Assembly (NCBI GenBank): GCA_002179805.1
Contig: NAVB01000171.1
Coordinates: 1 to 64,000 of the forward strand
DNA length: 64,000 bases
Origin: Acanthamoeba lenticulata
Taxonomy: Eukaryota > Discosea > Longamoebia > Acanthamoebidae
Direction: 5' to 3'
The position numbers and the translations under genes were made by a program. Position 1 is the first letter of the stretch. Every line of letters starts with the position of its first letter. Below the pieces are notes generated by a model that was given only the letters and a program-made list of their open reading frames with translations, did no database searches and was not told the origin of the DNA. This document shows, piece after piece, positions 22,501 to 31,263 of the stretch.

Positions 22501-24655
22501 CTTTGGTCTCACTCGTTTGGCTGCCAAGAGCGGCGCGGACGAGGCCGTGGGCACGCTCCACTGGGCCGCGCCAGAGGTGCTCGAGGACAAGCCCGGCGTC
22601 GACTTCATGCTTGCCGATGTCTACGCCTTTGGCATCGTCCTCTGGGAGATCCTCTCGCGCCAGATGCCCTATCAGGGCCTGAGCCCGGCGGCCATCGCCG
22701 TCGGCGTCATCCGCGACAACATGCGTCCGCCGATCATTCCCGACCTTGCGGACTACCTCGAAGGCGATTCCACGCTGTACGTGCCGGCCGTGCAGGACTA
22801 CGCCAACCTCATGACCGCAGCTTGGCACGCCGACCCGCAGATGCGGCCCGCCTTCCTCGAGATCATGACCCGGCTGGCGTCGATCATCGAGAAGACCGGC
22901 GGCGGCAGCAGCCTCTCGCACCGTACGAGCACCAGCGGCGGGAGCAGCAGCGGACACAGCGGCGGCATGAACACCAGCTCGACCCTGACCCTCGGCGGCA
23001 TGAACACTGGCTCGACGTTTGGCGCCTCGTCCTCTTCGACCGGCCTCGATGACGAGGATGGCGAGCGCGCAACGACAGCAGCGGCGGCTGCTTCACGCCC
23101 GCCCAGCGGCGACGTTGCGCTGGTGTTTAGCGACATCGCCGACGCCCACGTCTTGTGGACTGACGTGCCCGAGGCCATGCGCGATGCCACCGGCCTGCAC
23201 AACGAGCTTCTGCGATCGCTCGCCAAGCGCCACGGCGGGCATGACTCGATCCTCACGCGCGGCGCGGCCGAGGGCACCTTCTGCATGGCCTTTGCCAACC
23301 CACTGCAAGCGGTGCGCTGGTGCGCTGACGTCCAGCGCGACCTGATCGACCTCGACTGGCCTGCGGCTCTGCTGTCCCATCCTGCGGCGGGAGAGGAGTT
23401 GGGCCACGACGCCGACGACAAGCTGCTCTTCCGCGGCTTGCGCGTGCGCATGGGTCTTCACGTCGGCCGCGTGCGTCCGGCCATCGACCGGGCCACGAAG
23501 CGGGGCGAGTACAAGGGCGAGACGCGAGACGAGGCTCTTCGTCTGGTCTCTCACGCCCAACCGGGGCAAATCCTGCTCAGTGCTGCCGCAGCGCAGGCTC
23601 TGGCACAAGGCGACCTGGGCCAGGTGGGACGCATCGTCTCGCTCGGAACGGACGACGTCCTTGGCACCCTGCACCAACTGCAGCCCGAGGGTCTTGGCGG
23701 CCGGCTCTTCGTTGGCTGCGGCGGCGGAAGCGGGATGCACTCGGGCACCAACAGCCTTTCGGCGGGCCAGTTCGCGCCTGACGGCGGCCGCCACGCCGAG
23801 GCCGGAAAGCGGTTCGTCGCTTCGGCCAACATGGTGCGGTGGGTCATCGACTTTGCCTCGATCGAGATGAGCGATCAGGCCATCGGTGCTGGCTCCTATG
23901 GCGTTGTCTATCGAGGCCGTTGGAGCGGGATCGACGTCGCCGTCAAGCGCTTCGTCAAGCAGCGGTTGGACGAGCGCAGCTTGCTCGAGTTCCGAGCCGA
24001 AGTGGCCATGCTCTCCGAACTGAGCCACCCGAACGTGGTCCTCTTCGTCGGCGCCTGCGTGCACGCGCCGAATCTGGCCATCGTGACCGAGTTCATGCGT
24101 TTGGGCAGCCTCGCCTCGGTCCTGGCCGACACCTCAACCCACCGCCTGTCCTTCTCGCTGCGCATGCAGATGCTTCGCTCGGCCGCCCAGGGCGTAGCCT
24201 ACTTGCACGGCCTCACGCCGCCCATCATCCACCGCGACCTCAAGAGCCGAAACCTGCTCGTGGACGAGGCCTACAACGTCAAGGTGGCCGACTTTGGCCT
24301 GGCGCGCATCCGCGAGGAGAACACGACCATGACCAAGTGCGGAACGCCGTGCTGGACGGCCCCCGAGATCATCCGCGGCGAGCGCTACAACGAGAAGGCC
24401 GACGTGTATTCCTTCGGCATCATCATGTGGGAGGTGCTCACGCGAAAGCAGCCCTTCGAAGGCGTGAACTTTATGAAGGTGAGCCTGGACGTGCTAGAGG
24501 GACGCCGCCCGCCACTGCCGTCGGACTGCCATCCGTCCCTGGCCAAGCTCATCGAGGCCTGCTGGGCCAACAAGCCCAAGAAGCGTCCGTCGATGGAGGA
24601 CATCATCGCTGGACTCGGCGCTCTGACCGGAGATGACGGCTCCTCGCCTGTTTAA
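19556..24655 (+). CDS. Receptor with PstS-like ectodomain, two protein kinases and a degenerate cyclase domain
   Basis: One uninterrupted 1699-codon frame. A signal peptide leads into two tandem periplasmic-binding-like regions (about 35-275 and 390-690). They resemble phosphate-binding PstS in their hinge strands (for example LSLDVIAAIYLNQVTLWND), but the anion-binding R-x-D-x-S-G-T loop is not kept (VVANHTSADD; IIVLNKGGPVNEAGG). An EGF-like Cys cluster (about 728-779) ends CLCDPGWEGAQC, then a transmembrane helix (about 793-828). Kinase 1 (about 842-1115) has GQGGYGEV, VVHRDLKSLN, SDFG and an APE motif. A class III cyclase-like domain (about 1186-1355) follows, then kinase 2 (about 1436-1690) with GAGSYGVV, IIHRDLKSRN, ADFG. 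Both kinases look active and TKL-like. The cyclase keeps FSDI but lacks the second metal Asp and the Asn-x-x-x-Arg Asn, so it is probably inactive. Signalling from the surface is inferred. Confidence 0.93.
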   Translation: MRLQRSTLPALFLALAFVSCFLASSGAVEFANQPQIMVIAGNERGASLFTAINNAYASETDAITTAYEVSGSVSADLENYGYDLNDAVISLSRLNPSVLDEGWTLLPIAAYGFVVTVPNAAAPVVLNRTVLAAIWSGAIARWEDEAIAALNGGVSPLTGDITLVVANHTSADDEFASMTGVFGRALARFDPSGFGAAYAAHNNRLAETLLATVGPTRVVVTATNAQGERAYAAVNGTGLVMTYLLHESARSANVAFARLKNRAGTVLNAPTTASITAALDDFDPTTAEAELDMDIVDGPGAQSWPLAGIMFGIIRTHVNRSECSLSNAALTLFSWLHLNDNAMGTITANGLTTLTLGFQRRTIDAMGTVTCNGVSAITASVALGSGTPLPLWAALASNYDPQGGVFRLKYFQRNQNIAMPLVRDYKIDYGTVTLAALPDAYKTAQPDLMLIPMFFMGHVVAYNIPDIPRSAAPLVLSLDVIAAIYLNQVTLWNDTRITDLNPDLKPYLPGQPIIIVLNKGGPVNEAGGPAGGNPNKGLAQMLSAVPGFADAVISNNGNNITYPIESTDRVILGGRADLPPYLANTSYSIGEYGYSSMSFYRTIRYATLINAYGGLVKPSAEALTAAANTITEIPSNGFVINAPGEASWPVGSWNSFMFHANTLPNCAKTTALLDWFYWVQTSEEASRLVESMNCLVSSKVDWLAPRVLASLARTTCPSTGLSAFSLSPCVTFIDGANETAIMCSGHGSCSSTRSGASGSASSASATCLCDPGWEGAQCATPVSADSSDSSVVGIAVGVSVGGAALLLLILLIIVIIFFVPYYFLLLRARNRDADWEIRIEDIELGPILGQGGYGEVRRALWKGTEVAVKMLRAGSLSREAERNFKDEVRVMTALRHPNVVLFMAACTKPPHLAIVMEYMALGSLHDLLDNELVTNIPFGLKAKVAYQAAKGMHFLHSSGVVHRDLKSLNVLLDAKWNAKISDFGLTRLAAKSGADEAVGTLHWAAPEVLEDKPGVDFMLADVYAFGIVLWEILSRQMPYQGLSPAAIAVGVIRDNMRPPIIPDLADYLEGDSTLYVPAVQDYANLMTAAWHADPQMRPAFLEIMTRLASIIEKTGGGSSLSHRTSTSGGSSSGHSGGMNTSSTLTLGGMNTGSTFGASSSSTGLDDEDGERATTAAAAASRPPSGDVALVFSDIADAHVLWTDVPEAMRDATGLHNELLRSLAKRHGGHDSILTRGAAEGTFCMAFANPLQAVRWCADVQRDLIDLDWPAALLSHPAAGEELGHDADDKLLFRGLRVRMGLHVGRVRPAIDRATKRGEYKGETRDEALRLVSHAQPGQILLSAAAAQALAQGDLGQVGRIVSLGTDDVLGTLHQLQPEGLGGRLFVGCGGGSGMHSGTNSLSAGQFAPDGGRHAEAGKRFVASANMVRWVIDFASIEMSDQAIGAGSYGVVYRGRWSGIDVAVKRFVKQRLDERSLLEFRAEVAMLSELSHPNVVLFVGACVHAPNLAIVTEFMRLGSLASVLADTSTHRLSFSLRMQMLRSAAQGVAYLHGLTPPIIHRDLKSRNLLVDEAYNVKVADFGLARIREENTTMTKCGTPCWTAPEIIRGERYNEKADVYSFGIIMWEVLTRKQPFEGVNFMKVSLDVLEGRRPPLPSDCHPSLAKLIEACWANKPKKRPSMEDIIAGLGALTGDDGSSPV

Positions 24656-24834
24656 ACACGCCCAAGAGCAAAAAAGTCCGAAGAATTTGTGTAGACATAT
24701 TTCGGGCCAAGAAAACAGAAAAAAAAAGGCAACCAATGGATTCTGACGATGACTTTGTTACTGTCTAACCAACAAGCGAAGGGAGGCACGCATCCTCAGT
24801 CACAGTTGCATACTGCAAAAGAGTAAGGAGCAAG

Positions 24835-26074
24835 ATGGAGCTTTCCGTACCCAACACCCACACAGCACTGAATGCCTTCTTCACAAAGCTGGAAGACCAT
24901 TTACTGTGCCAGTTGCGTCCGATTGCAGTGCTTCTTGCGGTTAAAAATTCACAAGACGTACGGTTGATCTTGCGGCAGTGGGCCAAGGGTAACCCCATGG
25001 CCAAGCATTTAAACGCCATACGACGCATGCTAAACTGTTACCATCATAGAGGTGCGTGCACTTCACAAACTTGGTCTTGAACTCAACTGTTTTCTTTCTC
25101 TCCTGTGCAGAACCAACGAAGTGGAACGTGCTCGAGCGAGGTGTGCAAGCAGCAATCGATTTGCTCTGCAGTCAGCAAGCAGCTTCCGCGGCCCAAATTG
25201 TTAAGAGCCATTGGAAGGCTATCGAGAAACACGGTCCACGAGCTTATGAGCCAGGCCCTGGTACCTTCTGTTGGCCCACCAGCTTTGAGCGTTCACTCAT
25301 ACTCCGAGATGTAGAAGGACGAAGTGCACCGCCCCGCTTTGCAGCAAAATCAACACCACGGTTGCCAACGCCACCAAAACCTCCCTCAAGTGTTCAGCTC
25401 CCACTCAGCCCCGGAGAAGCAGCCTACCACCGCAACTACACATTTCCTTGCCTTGCAGAGCAGCTAGAGCTCGTTGAGTTGAATGGGCAAGATATGATCA
25501 GGGGCCCCTCACGCGAAGTCATCAACCAGTTTGTGCCTCGCCTGGCGTATGTCGAGCTCAAGTACCGGGGCCTGACCGACTGCCAGGCCTCTTTCGTAGG
25601 CAACTGCCTGCGGCAGATTAGTGACAGCTTGGGCGGACAGTGCCACATCGACTACGACACTGACTTGGGATTTAAGCTCGTGCTGCCTGCATCCAAGCAT
25701 GTCTTGAGGAAAGCACTTGAAACCGTAGATCTCCTCACGTTCGATCGACATCGTTACGCCACGATCGTCAAGGTCTATGAAGAGCGGTTTGGCCGGAACC
25801 CCAACATCCGCATCACCAGGGATGAGACTTGCGTCCTGGTCCTCATCAGTTACACCGACGAGGGGCCACACAAGCGCACCGTCCTGGCCTCAGAGTTCAC
25901 GTAAGTACTTCTACCTACTCTATCCACCTCCCTTCAAACTCAACCCAATTGTCCACCCACAACAGCAAGCAGGTCCACCTGGAGGAGGAATATGGTTGGG
26001 GCGTGACCTGGACGGCCGTTGCCCTCGTCTTAGCCAGTAGTGCCTTCTACCTGACCAGACACTGGCGGCGCTGA
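24835..26074 (+). CDS. Tail-anchored protein of unknown function
   Basis: Exons 24835-25051, 25111-25900 and 25966-26074 join in phase to 371 residues. The C-terminus is a single hydrophobic helix (TWTAVALVLASSAFYLTRHW) followed by two arginines and the stop, so tail-anchoring in an internal membrane is likely. The N-terminal third is helical; a Pro-rich linker (TPRLPTPPKPPSSVQLPLSP) precedes a mixed alpha/beta region. I do not recognise the family. It follows the double-kinase gene by 180 bp on the same strand and converges with hybrid kinase 3 across 96 bp. Confidence 0.75.
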
Positions 26075-26170
26075 CGCAGCACAAGGGTCAGAGAGCGAAG
26101 GCTCTTGAACTTCCATACCATCAATCAAAGCTTTGGCGCCTTTCGCCCACACGAGCACTTCTAAGAATGG

Positions 26171-28691
26171 TTATCCGGAAGACCGCGGTGGCAGCCACTG
26201 GTTGAGCGCAGCAACGAGAGCCTCGCGTCGGAGGGGCTTGAAGAGCACGTCCGACATGCCCACGTCGAGGCATCGCCTCGCGTACTCCTGTTCCCACACG
26301 CATGATGAGCCTAAACAGCTGATGATAAGCCCTAAGGACTTCACGCTGCCACCAATGTACCTTGGTGGCCGAGGCGGTGAGCGCCACGATGGGCAGCTGC
26401 TGCTGCTGTGGTGGCTCACCGGTGTTGCTCGTCGTGTATCGCTCGTCGCAATCTTGCTCCTCTTTTAGTTCCTCCTCGTCTTGCTTTGGGTGCTGCTGCT
26501 GAGCGAGGCGTTGTGCTTCGCGAGCGCGGATGTGCTGGGTTGCCTGGAAGCCGTCCATGAAGGGCATCTGGCAATCCATGAGGACGAGGTCGAACCCGGC
26601 GAGGTCGTCGCCCAACACCTCCAGGCACTCCTCCCCGTTGTTCGCCACCTGCATGGTGCACACGAGCGCGAGTCAGCAGCAATGCGAGACGAGTAGGGGA
26701 GGCGCGCCCAACGAACCGTGACAGCGCAGCCGAGGGTGTTGAGCATGCGCGTGCCCACCTTCTGGTTGACGACGTTGTCCTCCACCAGCAGGACCCTGCG
26801 CCCCGAAAACCACTCCTGCTGCCGCTGTTGTCGCGGCTGGTCGGCTGGAGGCGACGACGGCGCCTGCCCGACGCCCTCCCCGGGATCTGGCATCTTCATA
26901 CTGCTTGGCTCCGACGTTTGCCTCGTTTCTGCCTCGGCGGGGGCCAAAGGGAGGCTGAATCGGCATCTGGTGGTCGATCGACGGACCGCCATCAGACTCA
27001 AACTTCTCCAGCGGGACGATGGCGGGTGAGACGTACGAGAAGGTGGCGCCGCGGCCGGGCTCGCTCTCGCACTCGATGCTCCCGCCCATGGCCTGGCACA
27101 GCCGCTGGCTGATGGCCAGCCCCAGGCCCGACCCTCCAAACCGGCGGCACACCGAAGTGTCAAGCTGCGAAAACGGCTGTTGCTCGCATGTGAGTGATCA
27201 TGGCTGCAGTTAGAGAAAAGAACCTGCCCGAATGACCGTACCGAGAAGAGCAGCTGGCGGTTCTCGGGGCTGATGCCGATCCCGTTGTCGGCGACGGCGA
27301 CGAGTATCTCGTCGGGGTGGTCCTGGTCGTCGTTGCGCACCGTCACCGTCACCGACCCGCCCTCTGGCGTGAACTTGCAGGCGTTGGACAAGAGGTTGAA
27401 GATCACCTGCCGGTACCGCAGCGGGTCGCCGATGTGCATCGGATGTGCCACGGCCAGCTTGAGCGCCAGCGCCTGGCGCTTCTTGTCGGCCGAGATTTGG
27501 AGCAGGTGGAGAGCCTTCTGGGTCTCGTCGACGATGGAGAAGGGGATGGCCTCGAGCTGGAGCTGGTTGGACTCGATGCGCTCAAAGTCGAGGATGTCGC
27601 TCACCAGCGACAGCAGGTGCTCCCCGCAGTCTGTCGGTATCCATGGGACGACATCATGAGCTCGTTCTCCTCTTCGATTCCCAAGTGAAGGGCAGGCGTA
27701 CCCGAGATGATGGAGACGGCGTGCTTGGCCTCGGACGAGAGCTGGACCAAGTCGCGCAGCTCCTGGCTCATGGCGATGATGCCGTGCATCGGCGTGCGCA
27801 ACTCTGCGTTGGCCACGACCGGCTTGAGACCAACAAACTCGGCATGCGGGCCTGCGATGGAGGAGAGCGCGTACCGTGGCTCATGTTGGCGAGGAACTCG
27901 GACTTGGCCTGTGTGGCGCGTCGCAGCTCGGCGTTGGTCGCGTTCTTCTCGCGGAGGGCCGCGCGAAGGCGCTCCACAGCTCGCGTGTGAGCGTAATGGT
28001 GGCACGCCGACAAGGTGGTGATCATTAGGAACAGCCAGCAGTCAAAGAAGGACTCGCCAGCGAGCGTGTGGCGAAGCGCTGTGGGCGGGAGAAGGCCCGT
28101 GAAGTTGTACTGCTGGCGCAGGTAGCGGAGGATCGTCGTGTGGACGCAGATGACCACGAGGGCGGCGATGCAGGACGGTACGCCGCGAACGTAGAGGAAG
28201 AGCAGCGGGACAAGGACGAACCACGCGTAGAGGTCGCGCTCGCCGCTGTCGGTCAGCACGACCATGGTGCCAATACACTCGACAAAGCCGCAAAAGATGT
28301 AGAGGGACATCTTGAGCCTTTGCTGACGTCGACGCCGTTCGAGCGGGGTAGGCGGGATGGCTGGGTTGCCGGTGCCGCGCCACATGGAGATGCCGAGTAG
28401 GATGGACGTGGAAAGGGCGCAGAGGGTGGCGGCTAGGAGGCTGAAGGAGAAGTGGCGCTCGAACCAGGCCTCTGCCATCCCGAAGAACAGGGAGCAGACA
28501 CACCAGATCATAATGAAAAGCTGGAGGAATGGTTTTCGGCAGTCGTCTTCATCTTCTTCCGTGTCTTGCAGGGGACGACGAGGGGAGGCCAACGAGGGCG
28601 ACTCGCAGGAGGGAGGCTTAAGGAGCCAATTCAGCGCCACCGCCCAGCGGTTGGTAAGCATGGGCAACCTCTTCTTCAGATGCGCAAGCAT
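26171..28691 (-). CDS. Hybrid histidine kinase 3
   Basis: Seven exons: 28691-27875, 27803-27702, 27630-27242, 27176-27037, 26966-26717, 26648-26361 and 26287-26171, giving 700 residues. It has a six-TM sensor ending in CHHYAH, H-box [11 protein letters not shown] (His about 272), HATPase boxes ([21 protein letters not shown]) and a receiver (VLLVEDN, Asp about 591, ASATKEY). It has the fewest introns of the four: the DxG|IGI and MP|MDG introns are absent, with MPFMDG at the second site. The start is uncertain. The frame opens upstream only from a GTG at 28856, so I chose the first ATG at 28691; the ATG at 28661 is also possible. Confidence 0.9.
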
Positions 28692-29009
28692 GAGCGTGTC
28701 CTTGTCGTAAGGCTGGATCTCAGGGGAAGAAAGCCAGCTTGGGGCAGTTACCGCAAACGGACTGAGCAGGCAAGACAGCGAAGACCGGTCCCGAGTCTGG
28801 GAGGCAGCCGTGGCCCCGGAAAGGAGCGCGTGCTTCAAATTCCAGGCGACGATCACCCATCAACCCCAGTCACGTTGCTAGCTTCTTTTGCGCATCTGGT
28901 CTACTGTGTGGCCGTCAAGGTTGCGGTTGGCACGACAAGGCCGAGCGACAAGAGAAGACGAGCGAAGCCGGGTTGCGTTCTCTTTCTTTTTACCGTTTTC
29001 GATTGTTTT
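28692..29009. other. Intergenic region with no gene seen
   Basis: This 318-bp gap lies between the hybrid kinase 3 start and the RNA ligase stop. The kinase frame stays open through about half of it without an ATG, so part may be 5' leader or an unrecognised upstream exon. Confidence 0.4.
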
Positions 29010-30963
29010 TTACAAGTCAAACTTGAGGCCGCCAGCGAGGTAGCGCACCTTGTCCAGCTTGTTTCGGTTGAGGCAGTTTGGCTTGAGCTTGGAGATGATG
29101 ACCTTCTCGGCATTCTTGCCCTCGAAGACGGTGTAGTAGAGCGACAGGTCGCCCACGAGCTCGTCCTCGTGGTGCGGGGCGAGGGAGAGGCCCTTCTCCT
29201 TCTTGTCCGCTTGCTGCAGCGCGAGCCGGGCCGTGAGCTCCGTCACGAGGTCGGCCTTGCGCAGGCCGCGCTGCTTGGCGTCCTCGGCCACGGCGGTCAG
29301 CTTCTTGGCCGTGGCGCTGATGGCGCAAAACAACTGCTCGGCAAAGGCCTCCATGCGCTCGCGCGTCTTGGGCCCGATGGCGACGGCGATGTCGTCCAGC
29401 TTGTTGTCGAGGATCAGCAGCCACACGTCCTTTTCCTGCGAGCCCATGCCCGCGCCCGCCTGCTTCTTGCTCCGCGCAAAGTACCACTCGCTCTTCATCT
29501 TGAACATCTCGCCGTTGTCCTGGAACACCAGCACGAAGCCCTCGAGGCCCTCGGCCTGCTTGACCCGGTGGAGCATCGACTCCACGTCGTCCACCGCCCT
29601 GTGTGTGCCCACACGCCACAGGCCGCTCTTTGCGTGAGCTCACCGCTGTCCCGGCCAGCGATTGGTATGGGGGAGCACGAACCCGTCGAGGGCCTTGACC
29701 ACGGGGATGCCGCCCCGGCGCGCCGCCTCGACGAGGGCCGTGTACTTGACGTATCGGCCTGTGTGCGCGTTGTTGTCGTTGTTGCGGTGATGGTTGGCAA
29801 CGATCATGATCATGATTCTAATGGAGACGATGATGGTGATGATGATGACAAGGATGAGGGGAGGTGGTACCAGAGTCGTTATGGCGCATGGCGATGAGCA
29901 TGAGGAAGTCCTCCTCGTATCCGACCACGATCTGCGTCTGGGCCGAGCAGTACTCGAACATGGGCGTGAAGCCCCGCTCTGCCGTTGACCAATCATCACA
30001 AGATCAGTTGAGAAAAAAAATGTATAAATGATTAAATTAACAATTAAATAAATGGCAAGAGTAAGAGAAGAGGAACCGAACCGATCCAGAGTTTGGCGAA
30101 CGCGTGGTAGTCGATGCCACAGCGCTGGAGGTGGGTCTCCTCCATGCGCGCGGACATGTCGGTCACGCCCATCTTGGATCCGAACCGAACGCGCCCGTTG
30201 CTCATGAACGGCGCCACCAGACACCTGTCGGATTTAAGATCAGTTTTTTCTTATTCTTGCTTTTGTGAAAAGAAAAAGAAAAAGAAAAAGGTGGTGGCCT
30301 TGTCCTCGTACCCGTCCATCTTCTCGAGGATGATGTGCGGGCGCGAGATGTCGATCAATTCGGGCTGCGTCTCGGGCAGCTCCCCGACGTTGAAGAACTT
30401 GTGGAGTCGTCGCGAGATGACCTGGAGAGCCGTCGCGCCACCAAGAGATGCCGCCACAAGACAGGTGGTCGGCGTGTGAACGAACGAGGGCGCGGACTGG
30501 AACAAGACAGGGCATGAAGGTGTGCGTCGCGGCGACGACGTACCTGGCCGGTGGTGGCATTGAAAATGAGACCGCGACACTCGCGGCGAATACGGAACGC
30601 GCGCTCGACCGCGGGGTCGGTCGCGGTCGCCGGGTCCGGGAAGCTGGCCTTGAACGTGAAGTCGTAGTTGACAATAATCTGCTCATGAAAAAAAAATGAA
30701 GATTAATTAAAAATAAAACAAAGAATAATAATAAATTATATTAAAAAGTGGTGGGCGGGGACACGCACGTAGTCGTCCTTTCGGCACTCGCGAAAACCGG
30801 GGAAGAGCTTCTTTTCGCCCTCGACGTAGTCCCTCTCGCCTGGCTGCACGCGGATGGCCTCTCGGGCGTCCGCTAAGGTAATCGCTTCAGGGAACATATT
30901 CGGCCGGTCCGCCGTCAAGTGTGGCATATATTCTTCCAGACTCCACCGCTGCTCTGCCTCCAT
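29010..30963 (-). CDS. T4 Rnl1-like RNA ligase
   Basis: Exons 30963-30769, 30678-30544, 30421-30312, 30224-30082, 29978-29871, 29758-29683 and 29598-29010 give 451 residues. It would join 5'-phosphate and 3'-hydroxyl RNA ends through an adenylylated lysine. The nucleotidyltransferase motifs appear in family order: RECRGLIFNATTG, HKFFNVGELPET, the adenylylation motif I ILEKMDGC (Lys nucleophile), FMSNGRVRFGSKMG, TPMFEYCSAQTQIVVGY, EGFVLVF, and motif V-like FKMKSEWYF. Order and spacing match T4 RNA ligase 1. Motif I reads KMDGC where T4 has KEDGS. The C-terminus is a helical extension of about 150 residues. A role in tRNA or RNA repair is plausible but inferred. It is divergent from hybrid kinase 4. 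Confidence 0.92.
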
Positions 30964-31263
30964 GTGTCGTTCTCTCTTCTCTTCCGTGTTGTCGAAATAA
31001 ACCAACAGGTACAAGTCTCCTTTTCCATTTTCATTTCACAGAAGGCGTGTAGAGAGGAAAAAGAAAAAGAACAGAAAATTGTGAGGTCGCCAGAAAGTGG
31101 CCGTGAGCCCAAGTGTCTCTTCTTGTCCGCACTGTTGCGCGGTCCGTCGGAGTCCTCCCTGAGCCAAAAGGCAAGCAGCACGAAGTGCTTTTTGTGTTTA
31201 AAAGGTCCTAGCAACACCTTAACGGCTAAAAGAGAGCCAGGCAGTGGTGCTTGGCCAAAAGCA
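30964..31263. promoter_or_regulatory. Divergent promoter between RNA ligase and hybrid kinase 4
   Basis: This 300-bp spacer separates the start codons of the minus-strand RNA ligase and the plus-strand hybrid kinase 4, so both promoters must lie here or extend into the genes. The kinase frame is open through the spacer from an ATG at 30919, inside the ligase gene. I start the kinase at 31264 because the upstream residues are unlike the paralogs. Confidence 0.45.

Noticed and set aside
21839..24064. Minus-strand ORFs of 372 and 323 codons inside the receptor gene
   Set aside because: They are antisense to intact kinase and cyclase motifs and composed of low-information Arg/Val/His-rich sequence.
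28692..28856. N-terminal extension of hybrid kinase 3 from 28856
   Set aside because: The upstream frame begins at GTG, not ATG, and the added residues are unlike the other paralogs.
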